A DNA stretch of 64,000 nucleotides from DASXHZ01 sp036488085 (GCA_036488085.1 DASXHZ010000043.1:8289-72288), one strand, 5' to 3'. Shown: positions 9,401 through 18,063, counted from the stretch's first letter. Numbers and translations: made by a program. The notes: generated from the letters alone by a model not told the origin.

Positions 9401-12243
9401 GTCGTCACCGTGAATGATCCGGCCGGCACTTCCTTCCGTTCCGTATCCCACGTGTAGAAGCCGTTGCCCTCCGCACGGCGGACGCTGTTCCACTGGATCT
9501 CGGTGAGGTCGAGCGTGACGGTGACGTTCGGGACGAGCGTGCCGTCGAGCGCCGCGGCGATGACGTCGGTGTCGACTCCGGCCGCGGCGTCGGCGAAGTA
9601 GGGCGGCTTCTTGAGTCCGATGTACCACGGCGCCGGATCGACGCGGAACGACGTGCGGCCGGCGATCTTCTGGCGCGAGACGTCGGTGACTTCGCCTTCC
9701 AGCGTGTAGCTGAACGGCGAGCCGGCGGCGACCGGCGTGTCGAGCTGCAGCTTCAGCTCCCCGCCCGCGTCCAGCTTCGTGTCCTTCGACGAGACGGTCT
9801 CCTTCGCCATGGGCTCGTACTGCAGGAAGTCGTAGCGGTCGCCGTAGCGGTCTTCAATCGCGGCCGGAACGTCGTAGAGGCGTTCCCTCGAGTAGGTCCA
9901 ATGCACCGGGAGCTTCGACATCGGAGCGCCGAACAGATAGCGGCCGGAGATGTTGCCGTTCAGTTTCGTACCGGCGATGGAGGTTGGCGCGCCGAGGGTC
10001 ACATCGACGCGGAATTCGGGACGGCGGTAGGCGGCGACGAGGAAGTTCCCCTGCGCGCCGAGCCGCTGCTTGGCGACGGTCGCGTGGACGTAGTACTCGC
10101 CGAGCGAGCCGTCGTCGGGAATCGTCCAGGTCCACTCGCCGCTGCTCCACTCGCCGAGGGTCACCGTGCGATCGTCGACGTCCTCATTGCGCGAGTCGGT
10201 GGTTCGAATGTCGACTTTCGTGCCGGCGGGGAGCAGCTCGATGCCGTTCGGCGTATCGGTGCGGAGAAGCACCTTGGCGTGCACTTTCTCGCCCGGCTTG
10301 TAGACGCCGCGATCGGTGAAGATCGTGCCGCGGAGCAGCGGCTCCGCTTCCGCGAGGTTGAAACTGGTGTCGAAGTCGTAGGGCTGGATTCCCTCGTTCC
10401 AGTTGCTGGTGCAGTACGCCGTGTCGCCTTCCTTCTCCGCGATGACGACGAACTTCAGCGCGCTGACGCGCTGCCACCAGTTCTCTTCTTCCTCGTTGTT
10501 GTCTCCGTCCTCCGCCTTCTTCTCCTTCTTTTCGAGGCGGAGATCGGTGCGCGCCGCGAGGGCGAGACCGCTCGCGTCGGTGGTGCCGCTCCAGAAGACG
10601 GAGTTGTCCATCTTTCGGATCGAGACGTTCGCGCCGGCTACCGGCGCGCCGTCGTCGAGACGCGTGACGAAGATCAGGGTGTTCTGCGGGGAGTCCTTGA
10701 CGCTGATGCCGAGGTTCGTCACCTGGACCAGCGTGGCGTGCGTGTTCGCGCCTTCCTCCGCCTTCGACTCCGCGATCGGCTCGCCGTTCTGCAACGCGAC
10801 CCATGCGAGGCCCTTCCCATTCTTCAGCACCGGCGCAACATCGACGCCGTATGACGTCGTCTTGTCGGGGGCCGGACGGAGCGTCCGCTTATGCGGCGGG
10901 AGGGGCGGCGGCGTCTGGTAGTTCGCTTTCTCCAATGCCTGAAGCGTCGGCACGAGCTCGTCGACGCTGACCGGCTGCATCCACTGCGTCACATTGACGA
11001 AGTTGCGCGCGTAGAACGGCAGCGTCGTTCCGCCGGTCGACTCCCACACGCCGTTGCCGTCGCCGAAGCTCGTGAAGGCTTCACGGTGCCAGTTGTCGAT
11101 CACCGCGGCCCAGGTGTAGCCGAGGGTCTGTGCGCCGTCGGTGGTGGGGAGGGACGGCGCGATCCGCACCTCGTACTTGCGCGCCGGCTGGAGGAAGTAG
11201 CCGAACTCGTCGAGGTGGTGGGACTCCCAGTCGACGTTGTAGTCGCGATCGGTCGTCTTCGGCTCGATCACGGATGGATGCGCGGGATCGGTGATGTCGG
11301 TGACCTTGATCGCCTTCGCGAGCTCCTCCGACCTCACGCCGGTGTTGAACTCGATGAAGACCGCGCCGTCGGGGTTGCACGCGTCGATGCAGCTGATCTT
11401 CTGCACGAAGAGCGGCGGCGGAAGCTGGATCGTGAACTCCTGCGAGCGGCCGGTCCGGACGGTCTGCGGCCCGCGCGCGAGCTCGCTGTCGAGGTAGACC
11501 TTCATGTTCGTCCCGAACGCGAGGTTCGGCTTCGTCTGCAGGACGACGAGCTCCTTCGACGGCTCGCCGATGATCTTGTGGTCCCACTCGTTCGTGACGA
11601 ATGCGAGGACGGTGGCGCCGTCGCTCGCTGCCGCCGTCTGGGCGGCCGCTTTCTTCGCGTCGAAGGCCTGGATGTCGGCGGGCGAGAGGCGCTCGGGGTT
11701 CGGAACCTCGGGGACGGCGATCTCGTGCGCCGCGGTCTTCAGTTGCAGATGACTGACGATCGTGTCGGCGTCGACAGGCTGGTTGAAACGGAGGCCGATG
11801 ACGACCGAGCCGTCGCCGCTTCGGTAGAACTTCGTCTCCTTCAGTTGGATGGTCGGCGTGATGAAGGAGAAGGCGTATGGCTTACCGAGGGTCTTGCCGG
11901 AGACCGCCTTCGCGTCGGCGTCGATCGTGACGTCGTACTGCGTCGCGAACGGCAACCGCGTCTTCGGGTCGGGCGTGAAGATCAGCGTGGTCGTACCGGA
12001 CCACCGAAAGGTTCCTTTCATCGCCGGCGCGATGTGGAACCACGGCACGGCGAGGTCCTTGGGGATCTTCCCGAGCACGATCATCGGCTCCGAGAAGACG
12101 ACCCGTATCTCGTTCGCCTCCGCGAGCGTCGCGATCTCCCCCACCGGACCCGCCTTGAGGATCGTGAGCTGGTCCGCCGCCCGCGCGGCAAAGGACGCAA
12201 GAAAAAGCAGGGCAACCGCGAGCGAACGCTTCATGCCGATCAT
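6427..12243 (-). CDS. Alpha-2-macroglobulin family protein (YfhM-like)
   Basis: A 1938-residue bacterial alpha-2-macroglobulin, thought to trap proteases in the periplasm. The N-terminus (MKRSLAVALLFLASFAARA) is a signal peptide without a lipobox cysteine, so it is probably soluble, unlike lipoprotein YfhM. Many macroglobulin-type beta domains follow, and the thioester motif GCAEQ lies at about residue 1442 within the complement-like helical domain (ending near 1650). Gene order A2M then pbpC matches the known pair in which PBP1C is proposed to mend the wall after a breach. A second Met three codons downstream (12234) is an alternative start. An in-frame palindromic element at 8231-8282 adds the peptide around QTGMSALHGEQTFLSAQ. 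Confidence 0.93.
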   Translation of the reverse strand: MIGMKRSLAVALLFLASFAARAADQLTILKAGPVGEIATLAEANEIRVVFSEPMIVLGKIPKDLAVPWFHIAPAMKGTFRWSGTTTLIFTPDPKTRLPFATQYDVTIDADAKAVSGKTLGKPYAFSFITPTIQLKETKFYRSGDGSVVIGLRFNQPVDADTIVSHLQLKTAAHEIAVPEVPNPERLSPADIQAFDAKKAAAQTAAASDGATVLAFVTNEWDHKIIGEPSKELVVLQTKPNLAFGTNMKVYLDSELARGPQTVRTGRSQEFTIQLPPPLFVQKISCIDACNPDGAVFIEFNTGVRSEELAKAIKVTDITDPAHPSVIEPKTTDRDYNVDWESHHLDEFGYFLQPARKYEVRIAPSLPTTDGAQTLGYTWAAVIDNWHREAFTSFGDGNGVWESTGGTTLPFYARNFVNVTQWMQPVSVDELVPTLQALEKANYQTPPPLPPHKRTLRPAPDKTTSYGVDVAPVLKNGKGLAWVALQNGEPIAESKAEEGANTHATLVQVTNLGISVKDSPQNTLIFVTRLDDGAPVAGANVSIRKMDNSVFWSGTTDASGLALAARTDLRLEKKEKKAEDGDNNEEEENWWQRVSALKFVVIAEKEGDTAYCTSNWNEGIQPYDFDTSFNLAEAEPLLRGTIFTDRGVYKPGEKVHAKVLLRTDTPNGIELLPAGTKVDIRTTDSRNEDVDDRTVTLGEWSSGEWTWTIPDDGSLGEYYVHATVAKQRLGAQGNFLVAAYRRPEFRVDVTLGAPTSIAGTKLNGNISGRYLFGAPMSKLPVHWTYSRERLYDVPAAIEDRYGDRYDFLQYEPMAKETVSSKDTKLDAGGELKLQLDTPVAAGSPFSYTLEGEVTDVSRQKIAGRTSFRVDPAPWYIGLKKPPYFADAAAGVDTDVIAAALDGTLVPNVTVTLDLTEIQWNSVRRAEGNGFYTWDTERKEVPAGSFTVTTTAQPAPLHIPLAKGGEYHLIATAKDAAGHVTTTRSDFYAVGGGYTAWERYDHNRIDLVPEKKTYKPGETARIMVKSPWEHATALLTTEREGIRTWKQFELTSTQQTLTVPITEKDIPNVFVSVLLVKGRSKDAVTEDASDPGKPAFRLGYTELKVIDSSKRLKVEVKANRDEYRPATKAKIDVNVRDASGAPARSEVTLWAVDYGVLSLTNYQPPNVIDDVYLQKALQVINDDSRQKIISRRVITPKGAGDGGGGGKDAGPGVVRRDFRVLAFWLGSLTTDKKGHAHTEITLPESLTTYRIMAVAGDKVSRFGAGQSEIRVNKPLLLTQTFPRFLAVGDKAFFGAVVHSQLKQAGNATVTIKSLDPTLLRFDAQTGMSALHGEQTFLSAQTQVAAQGSSEVRFNATALSVGSARVQVNVSMNGESDAFEDVIPVRILVSPETVAAYGEAKPDAKETLEIPSGVVPDFGGLHVDLSSTTMVGLGEGARYLVEYPYGCAEQRSSTLLGLMLIGDLGDAFKLPGVDAADAKKRSQTTVYELYKYQCPDGGFAFWAGDCWGESPYLTSYVSHVLQRAQKLKYTVDGKVLENAYNYLDTSLKTPRPENEGWWPAYTAWQAFAVDVLVEGGRNEDSHITRLASYADRMPLFGLAHLADAMIAKGETGKRLDNVRRRIDNAILPEGGTAHVEELQDDYLYWLWSSNVRSTAIAMDMMVRAGTDEEIVKRMVRWLMQVRKGGRWGNTQENAWAMEALVDYYRKYETEVPDFTAVVNIGTKEVAREPFKGRSTAAKSSDVPMTDLLRVAPADSQLPLTFKRDGVGTLFYAIRLRYARNIVMHDKLDQGFAVERQYTTQNGKTALTSFKAGDLIKVTLHVRNTKERRYVAITDPIPAGTEPVESWFATTATDLTEAQNKQDRGTNDWYAWWQRGGWDHVERHDDRVNLFATRLGEGTHEFSYMLRATTAGTFITAPLHAEEMYEPEVFGRTATDVVEVKP
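8231..8282. repeat. Nested palindromic element inside the A2M gene
   Basis: The arms 8231-8256 and 8257-8282 are inverted copies (about 23 of 26 positions pair). Each arm is itself a hairpin, CAGACA-4 nt-TGTCTG. The whole element is read through in frame by the A2M gene, giving residues QTGMSALHGEQTFLSAQ. It looks like an inserted mobile-type repeat tolerated in a loop between beta domains. Confidence 0.8.
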
Positions 12244-12431
12244 TCTGCGGTCCGACTACGGTCGATCGCGTGACCGGACCAAGGCAGGTCAGCGGCACGA
12301 TCGTGGCGGAAATGTGGCGTGTAGAGCTTCATAACCGTCCATTTTCGTCCGAAATGGCTGAGGACGCCGTGACGGGGATCGCATCCGGTTCTAGAATTGA
12401 AGATCGTGAGTCAATTGGCCGGAGATTATTT

Positions 12432-12644
12432 GTGAGGAGCAGCGTGATCAGCATTTCTCCCGTGGTCATGGGAGGAACGCCCGTCTTTGCCGGAACCCGT
12501 GTCCCGGTCGAGAACCTGCTCGACTACCTCGAAGGCGGCGAGTCGATCGACGACTTTCTGGAAGGCTTCCCTTCGGTGACACGCGAACAGGTGATCACGT
12601 TCTTGCACGAAACAAAGGCGCTCGTTCTCGCTGAAGTCGGATGA
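12432..12644 (+). CDS. DUF433 family antitoxin
   Basis: A small protein of about 70 residues matching the DUF433 family, usually the antitoxin partner of a DUF5615 PIN-like toxin. The family core is clear: ISPVVMGGTPVFAGTRVPVENLLDYLEGG, then EGFPSVTREQV; it forms a winged-helix-like DNA-binding fold. The frame is open upstream to 12270, but homology begins only here. GTG at 12432 (RSSVISISP) has GGAG upstream, and GTG at 12444 has AGGAG just before it; either could be used. The stop overlaps the ATG of the next gene (ATGA), the coupling expected of a toxin-antitoxin pair. Its partner is broken, so it may now be an orphan. Confidence 0.8.
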   Translation: MRSSVISISPVVMGGTPVFAGTRVPVENLLDYLEGGESIDDFLEGFPSVTREQVITFLHETKALVLAEVG

Positions 12645-12988
12645 GGATTCTCCTCGACGAGTGCATTGACTGGCGGCTTCTTCGTGATCTAACCGCTTCT
12701 TCGTGATCTAACCGCTCATGACGGCAAGAGCGTGAAGCAAATGGGATGGTCGGAGACCGTCAACGGTGCCCTGCTCGCTCTGGCGGAAGACGCCTTCGAT
12801 GTCCTGATCACAACGGACAAGAATCTGTCGTTCCAACAAAGCCTGCCGCGCTTCGAATCGCCGTTGTCCTGCTGCGAGCACGATCGGCGCGTCTGCGGCA
12901 TCTGCGCGAACGAGTACCCGCTATTCTGCATCGCCTGCCCGATGCGAAACCGAGCAAGCTGTTGACGATCTCCTGGCGTGATTTGTAG
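12641..12988 (+). pseudogene. DUF5615 PIN-like toxin, disrupted by a 19-bp duplication and a 1-nt loss
   Basis: The ATG at 12641 begins MRILLDECIDWRLLRDLTA, the DUF5615 start with its conserved D, but the frame hits TGA at 12704. The cause is a perfect tandem duplication of 19 bp (12679-12697 and 12698-12716). Removing one copy restores AHDGKSVKQMGWSETVNGAL, LALAEDAFDVLITTDKNLSF and QQSLPRF, all family-like. A second shift near 12856 (one base missing) moves the family C-terminus, IAVVLLRARSARLRHLRER, into another frame that ends at 12988. The toxin is therefore most likely inactive. The lesions look recent because the rest of the sequence is well kept. Confidence 0.85.
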
Positions 12989-12999
12989 TCCGCGGTGAT

Positions 13000-13221
13000 C
13001 TACACCTTCTTCGGCGGCAGGTCGCGGGCTTGCGGGTCGTCCTGGAAGCCGTGGTGGTTGTGGCTTCCGTCGCAGAAAGGCTTGTTCGCGGAGTGGCCGC
13101 AGCGGCAGAGGGAGACCACCGTGCGTCCGGCGAGGCCGTATGCCTTCTGCTCCGGGTCCTGAATCACGATGTCGTCACCTTCGAGGCGTAGCGGGCCGTT
13201 CTTCTGAACCGTAATCTTCAT
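13000..13221 (-). CDS. CDGSH iron-sulfur domain protein
   Basis: A 73-residue protein with one mitoNEET-type CDGSH motif, CRCGHSANKPFCDGSH, whose three Cys and one His hold a 2Fe-2S cluster. The N-terminal half is a short beta-rich segment (MKITVQKNGPLRLEGDD). It has no signal peptide, so it is cytosolic. The start is supported by GGAG 5-6 nt upstream of the ATG. Members are thought to act in redox or Fe-S handling; the partner here is unknown. It lies 14 bp downstream of the start of the GGDEF-EAL gene region's 3' end (13236) and could be co-transcribed with it. Confidence 0.92.
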   Translation of the reverse strand: MKITVQKNGPLRLEGDDIVIQDPEQKAYGLAGRTVVSLCRCGHSANKPFCDGSHNHHGFQDDPQARDLPPKKV

Positions 13222-13235
13222 TCGTTCTCCTTAAT

Positions 13236-16200
13236 CTAGATCAGCTCGGGCGGAGTGGGTCTTCCGAAGAGAAATCCCTGCACCTCTTCGCAGCCTTCGC
13301 GCCGGAGAAAGTCGAATTGTGCCTCGGTTTCCACGCCTTCAGCCGTCACGCGGAGGTCCAAGCCGTGTGCCATGGCGATGACGGCGGAGACGATGGCGCG
13401 GTTGCTGGCGCTCCCCTCGATCTCGTGCACGAAGGCCTGGTCGATCTTGACGCTGTCGATTGGGAAGCTGCGTAGGTAGTTGAGCGAGGAGTGGCCGGTG
13501 CCGAAGTCGTCGAGGGCGATGCGGACGCCCATGTCGCGCAGGCTCCGCATCGTCGCCACCGCGCGGTCGATGTTCTGCATCGCGGTCCCCTCGGTGATCT
13601 CGACCTCGAGGAATCGGGCGTCAAGGCCCGACTCTTCCAGCGCCAGCGAGATCATCTTCCGCAGGTCGGCGTGCTGGAACTGGCGCGGCGAGAGATTCAC
13701 CGACATCCGCAGATTCGGGAAGCGCTCGCGCTGCCACTCACGCGCCTGACGACACGCCTCGCGCAGCGCCCACTCCCCGATCTCGACGATGAGGCGCGTC
13801 TCCTCCGCGACCGGGATGAACTTGGCCGGGCCGATCACCTGATCGCCGCGGTTCCAGCGCAGCAGCGCCTCCATCCCGACGATCGCGCCGTCCTCGATCC
13901 GGATCTGCGGCTGGTACTGCAGGCGAAACTCGCCGCGATCGATGGCGCGGCGGAGCGCGTTCTCCAGCGAGAGGCGCTCGTTCGCGCGGCGGTTCATCTC
14001 TGGCGTGCAGAGCTGGTAGAGATTCCGCCCGAGCTCCTTGGCGCGGTACATCGCGTTGTCGGAATTCTTGAGGAGCGACTCGGCGCTGTCGCCGTCGTTC
14101 GGATAGAGCGCGATGCCGATACTAGTCGTCACGTACAGCTCATGGCCCTCGACGCGCGCCGGCTGCGCCACGGCGTCGAGGATCTTCTGCGCGATGATCG
14201 GCGCGTCGTCGGCCGAGGTGATGTTCGCGACGAGCACCGTGAACTCGTCGCCGCCCATGCGCGCGATCGTGTCCTCCTCGCGCAGCACCGACTTCAGACG
14301 CGTGGCGACCACCTTCAGCAACTCATCGCCGAGGGAGTGGCCGAGCGTGTCGTTCACGAGCTTGAACGAGTCGAGGTCGAGGAACATCACCGCGACGGGC
14401 GTCTGCGTGCGGCGCGCGTGCGCCAGCGCCACCGTGAGTCGATCGCGGAAAAGCGCGCGGTTCGGGAGGCCCGTCAGCGTGTCGTGGTACGCCTGGTACT
14501 CGATCTGCGCTTCGGCGTGATGGCGCTCCGTGACGTCGCGGCTGACCGAGACGATTTCGGTGATCGCGCGCGTCACGGGATCGAGGACCGCGCGGCTGGT
14601 CGTCTCCAGCCACACCTCGGCGCCGCCCAGCCGCCGCGCCCGATAGCTGAAGGTCATCGGACCGGTCCATCCCAACGACTCGGTGGCCACGCGGACGATC
14701 TCGTGATCCTCGGGATTGATGAACTGGAGGAGGTTCTTGCCGATCACCTCGGCCGGCGCGTAGCCGAGGATCGTCTCGATGGCGGGAGAGGCGTAGAGGA
14801 TGGCGCCGAAAGGATCGCTGCGGGCGATGAGATCGGTCGCGTTGTCCGCCATGACGCGGTACCTCGCCTCGCTGTCGCGCAGCGCCTGGTCCGCCTCGCG
14901 CCGGACCGTGACGTCGTTGTAGACGCCGATCGATCCGACGACCTCCCCCTCGGCATCGAAGATCGGCGCACCGCCGACCTCGGCCCACATCAGCGTGCCG
15001 TCGCGGCGGCGCAGATGAACCTCGTATTGATCGGAGATACCGCGTTTACGGAGATCGAGCTTGCTGCGGACGAGCTCGAGATCGGCCGCGTTCGCGAGCA
15101 GGAAGTCGGCCCCGCTGCCGGTCAGTTCATCGCGCGAGTAGCCGGTCATCTCGCAGAAACGAGCGTTCACGAACTGCAGCGACCCGTCGACATCCTTCTG
15201 CGCGACCCCTTCGCGCATCCTTTCGATGAGCGTGCGGTAGCGTGCCTCGCTCTCGCGGAGCGCGTTCTCGGCGAGCTTGCGGTCGGTGATGTCGACGACC
15301 GTCCCCTCGAGGACCTCCTCCCCGTTCGGAGCCTGCCGGATGCTCACGCTCTCGAGTAGCCACACCGGCTTGCCGTCGCGGCGGCGGAGCCGCACTTCGA
15401 GGCCGGGCATCGAACGTTGCACGCGCACCTGCTCGATGAAACGGTCACGCTCGGCCGGCTCGACGTAGAGGTCGCGCGCGTTCTGGCGCAGAAACTCCTC
15501 GCGCGACGGGTACCCGAGCATGTGCGCCATCGCCTCGTTGCAGTCGAGCATCCGGCCGTCGAGCGTGTTGCGGTACGACCCGGCAAGATTGCGCTCGAAC
15601 AGCAGGCGGTACTGCTCCTCGCTCGATCGCAGCACACGCTCGTTGCGCGTCCGGTTGATCGCATTGCCGAAGATCTCGCCGATGATCCGGAGCAGCGCGA
15701 CCGTCTCGTCGCTCCAGTCGATCTCGCGCGTCACGCTGTGAACTCCGACGAAACCGATCATCGTGCGTCCGATGATGATCGGCATCGCGACCAGCGACTT
15801 GACGCCGAACCGGCTGTGGAACTCCCGCTCCGCGACGGCGTCATCGGGCAGGTCGTCGAGCGACCGCAGACAGATGATCGAGCCGCTGCTGAGCACGCGG
15901 TTCGTGTACGGAAACGAGCTCACTGGAATGGCATTGGCGGCCGCGGCGCGGCGCGGCACGCCCGGCGCGGTCCATTCGTGCGTGATGGTGCCGCGCGTCC
16001 CCGCTTCGTCGAGTTGCGCCAGGTGCGCGCGATCGGCGCCGACGAACGCGCCGACGGCCGCGAGGGCGGAGCTGATCTCGCGATCGAGATCGTCCGGCGT
16101 CAAGTGGATGAACTGCGTCGAGATCGTGGAGACGAGCTTCTCGAACTCCACACGATGACGCAGCGACTGCTGTACCTCGCGGCGCTCGGCGGCGTCGATC

Positions 16201-16760
16201 GCCGTCACGACGAGGTCGGCGATGGAGCCGGCGAAGTTCTCCTCATCGGCCGTCCAATAGCGCGGAGCGCCGACGTGCTCGCAGCAGACGACGCCGCTAA
16301 GCTGCCCGAGACGGCGTATCGGCGCGTCGGCCATGGAGGTGATGCCGAGTGGGACGAGATAGTTGTCGGTGAAGCAGGAGGTACGCGGGTCGAGCCGCGC
16401 ATCGTGCGCGGAGAGCGTCCGTTCGAGGTCGAGCGCCCGGAAGTACGCTGGATAGCGGTCCGCGGTCAGCTCGAGGCCCGACGAGTGATCGTGCGCGGAG
16501 CGGATGAAGAGGTCGACGCAACGGAGGATGGTGCGCGATTCGTCGAAGAACCAGACGCTCGCGCGCTCGACTTCCAGCGTCTCCGCGACCGCCTCGGTGA
16601 TGCCGCGCAGCGCGAGGTCGAGGTTGCCGGCGTGGAGCGCGTGGTCGCGCGCGAGATCGACCAGGACGCGGTTCTGCCTCCGCAGACGATCCTCGGTCTC
16701 CCGCGCCCAAACTTCGAGCGGCGCGCCTTCACCTTCCCTCGGAGAAGTTTCCTCGGACAA
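13236..16760 (-). CDS. GAF-GAF-PAS-PAS-PAS-GGDEF-EAL signalling protein
   Basis: A 1174-residue cyclic-di-GMP enzyme without transmembrane segments. Order: two GAF domains (about 45-195 and 215-370), three PAS/PAC units (about 378-500, 502-625 and 630-755), GGDEF (about 765-925) and EAL (about 935-1174). The cyclase site is intact (MGGDEFTVL) and has an RxxD inhibitory site, REED, five residues before it. The phosphodiesterase site also looks intact: EALLRW, NLSPRQF, EITEGT, DDFGTGHSSLNYL, KIDQAF, EGVET and QGF. Either or both activities are possible; the stacked GAF and PAS domains suggest sensing of small cytosolic ligands or redox state. The start MSEETSPREG has no strong alternative. Confidence 0.95.
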   Translation of the reverse strand: MSEETSPREGEGAPLEVWARETEDRLRRQNRVLVDLARDHALHAGNLDLALRGITEAVAETLEVERASVWFFDESRTILRCVDLFIRSAHDHSSGLELTADRYPAYFRALDLERTLSAHDARLDPRTSCFTDNYLVPLGITSMADAPIRRLGQLSGVVCCEHVGAPRYWTADEENFAGSIADLVVTAIDAAERREVQQSLRHRVEFEKLVSTISTQFIHLTPDDLDREISSALAAVGAFVGADRAHLAQLDEAGTRGTITHEWTAPGVPRRAAAANAIPVSSFPYTNRVLSSGSIICLRSLDDLPDDAVAEREFHSRFGVKSLVAMPIIIGRTMIGFVGVHSVTREIDWSDETVALLRIIGEIFGNAINRTRNERVLRSSEEQYRLLFERNLAGSYRNTLDGRMLDCNEAMAHMLGYPSREEFLRQNARDLYVEPAERDRFIEQVRVQRSMPGLEVRLRRRDGKPVWLLESVSIRQAPNGEEVLEGTVVDITDRKLAENALRESEARYRTLIERMREGVAQKDVDGSLQFVNARFCEMTGYSRDELTGSGADFLLANAADLELVRSKLDLRKRGISDQYEVHLRRRDGTLMWAEVGGAPIFDAEGEVVGSIGVYNDVTVRREADQALRDSEARYRVMADNATDLIARSDPFGAILYASPAIETILGYAPAEVIGKNLLQFINPEDHEIVRVATESLGWTGPMTFSYRARRLGGAEVWLETTSRAVLDPVTRAITEIVSVSRDVTERHHAEAQIEYQAYHDTLTGLPNRALFRDRLTVALAHARRTQTPVAVMFLDLDSFKLVNDTLGHSLGDELLKVVATRLKSVLREEDTIARMGGDEFTVLVANITSADDAPIIAQKILDAVAQPARVEGHELYVTTSIGIALYPNDGDSAESLLKNSDNAMYRAKELGRNLYQLCTPEMNRRANERLSLENALRRAIDRGEFRLQYQPQIRIEDGAIVGMEALLRWNRGDQVIGPAKFIPVAEETRLIVEIGEWALREACRQAREWQRERFPNLRMSVNLSPRQFQHADLRKMISLALEESGLDARFLEVEITEGTAMQNIDRAVATMRSLRDMGVRIALDDFGTGHSSLNYLRSFPIDSVKIDQAFVHEIEGSASNRAIVSAVIAMAHGLDLRVTAEGVETEAQFDFLRREGCEEVQGFLFGRPTPPELI

Positions 16761-16802
16761 GCAACCCTCGCGCGACTAGAGAGCGATGTTAACGCAAAGG
16801 CC

Positions 16803-17570
16803 TTACGTCAACACTTTTCCAGCGGGGTATACCTTTACATTCACCTCGCGCGCGTAGTGGCGGATCGGCGCCGATTCGGGGCGCTTGACCTTCGAGGCCC
16901 AGACCAACGTCTCGTCGAGATCGAGAACGTTCACGCGCTGAATCGGGTATGGCTGATGGTGTACGCGCGCGCGGTAGAGAGTGTGGTCGTCGTCGAGCGC
17001 ATAGAGGATGTACCGCTCGATGAGGAAATGATCGAGCGTGCCGGGAGCGGCCTGAGTGATCGGTCCTTCTGTTGGCTGATAACGCGTGCGGCAGTGCGCG
17101 GGAAGCTGTCCGCGCGGATCCTCGCGCCGCGAGTCAAAGTCGATTAGCGGCATCGGGTCTTTCGACGCGGAGAAGTCGATCAACGCGTTGTAGTACTGCA
17201 GCTTGTAGGCGGCGCGCGCCGCGGCGACCGCGATCGCGCTCGACGCGTCGAGGCTGAAGAACCAGACGCCGGGATCACGGCCATCGCGGTGCACGTACGT
17301 CCGGACGTTCACCTCGTGAAACGAAGAGATCCATGGCAACGGCGGCGTCATCACCGGCCGTACGCCGGTGATCGTGAACGGAATCAGGCCGACATACGCC
17401 TTCCCTTCGAACGTATCGAGGTCGAGTCCCGATGGAAGAAGCGCCTGCAATTCCGACGGCGGTACTTCCCAATGCAGAAAGAGCAGATGGTGCCAATTCT
17501 GGAGCAGCAACATCGGGCCATCGGGCTCCAACGTTGCAGCGACTCTTTCGGCAGTGGAAGGCGTATTCAC
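16803..17570 (-). CDS. DUF2071 (YqjF) family protein
   Basis: About 255 residues matching the DUF2071 family of unknown function. The hallmark N-terminal stretch is present (LLLQNWHHLLFLHWEVPP, then LLPSGLDLDTFEGKAYVGL), followed by FHEVNVRTYV, GVWFFSLDASS and, near the end, WASKVKRPESA. The frame stays open well upstream, over the divergent lipoprotein gene starting at 17614, so the real start must lie below that: GTG 17570 is used here, with ATG 17612 and ATG 17513 as alternatives. Function unknown; the beta-rich fold resembles acetoacetate decarboxylase-like proteins. Confidence 0.8.
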   Translation of the reverse strand: MNTPSTAERVAATLEPDGPMLLLQNWHHLLFLHWEVPPSELQALLPSGLDLDTFEGKAYVGLIPFTITGVRPVMTPPLPWISSFHEVNVRTYVHRDGRDPGVWFFSLDASSAIAVAAARAAYKLQYYNALIDFSASKDPMPLIDFDSRREDPRGQLPAHCRTRYQPTEGPITQAAPGTLDHFLIERYILYALDDDHTLYRARVHHQPYPIQRVNVLDLDETLVWASKVKRPESAPIRHYAREVNVKVYPAGKVLT

Positions 17571-17600
17571 GAGTTCGGATGAAGCAATGACGAAGCCATA

Positions 17601-17614
17601 TGATGTACACATCA
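17601..17614. promoter_or_regulatory. Short perfect dyad at the start of the lipoprotein gene
   Basis: TGATGT-AC-ACATCA is an inverted repeat of 6-bp arms in the gap between the divergent DUF2071 and lipoprotein genes; its last base is the A of the lipoprotein ATG. It could be an operator for either gene. A 6-bp dyad can occur by chance, so this is tentative. Confidence 0.25.
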
Positions 17615-18063
17615 TGAAACGCGCGGTGGTTCTTTTCGGCGTCGCACTTCTCTTAGCGTCATGCGGATCCGGCAAGCCGGCGGCACCGGCGAAAGTGCAC
17701 ATGAACATCGTGCAGCTCACCGGTATCGCGCCGTCCCAGCCGCCCGGGCCGTTCGACGTGCAACTCGGCGTCGAGGTGCAGAACCTCACGAACGAGCCGG
17801 TCACGGTGAAGCGGGTCGAGATCTCGGAGATCGGCGCCGGGGCCTACGTGCTACGCGCCGGCGCGAACCGGCCGTACCTATTCAACACCGCCATCGCTCC
17901 CGGCACGGCCGACACCGTCACGTTCTGGGTGCATGCGTACGCCGTCGGCGTACGCGGCAGTTCGAGCGAGAGCGAGCCGGTGTCGCTACGCGCGACTGTC
18001 TTCTTCGACGCACCGAGCGGCACCTTCCACGAGATCCAGCAGCAGGTCATCGACGAGCACTGA
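17614..18063 (+). CDS. Putative lipoprotein of unknown function
   Basis: A 149-residue protein with a clear lipoprotein signal (MKRAVVLFGVALLLASC; Cys at position 17). The mature part is a single beta-rich domain with a pattern of VQLGVEVQNLTNEPVTVKRVEI, which resembles Ig-like or LEA-type domains that describe bulk beta-sandwiches, but no named family is recognised with confidence. The start is chosen because the lipobox begins right after the ATG; the frame is open upstream without any signal. It is convergent with the hydrolase gene (3-bp gap). A similar small lipoprotein (LEA type) is encoded at 19650. Confidence 0.75.
   Translation: MKRAVVLFGVALLLASCGSGKPAAPAKVHMNIVQLTGIAPSQPPGPFDVQLGVEVQNLTNEPVTVKRVEISEIGAGAYVLRAGANRPYLFNTAIAPGTADTVTFWVHAYAVGVRGSSSESEPVSLRATVFFDAPSGTFHEIQQQVIDEH

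Noticed and set aside
13491..15359. 622-residue plus-strand frame over the GGDEF-EAL gene
   Set aside because: Antisense shadow; composition and lack of domains argue against coding.
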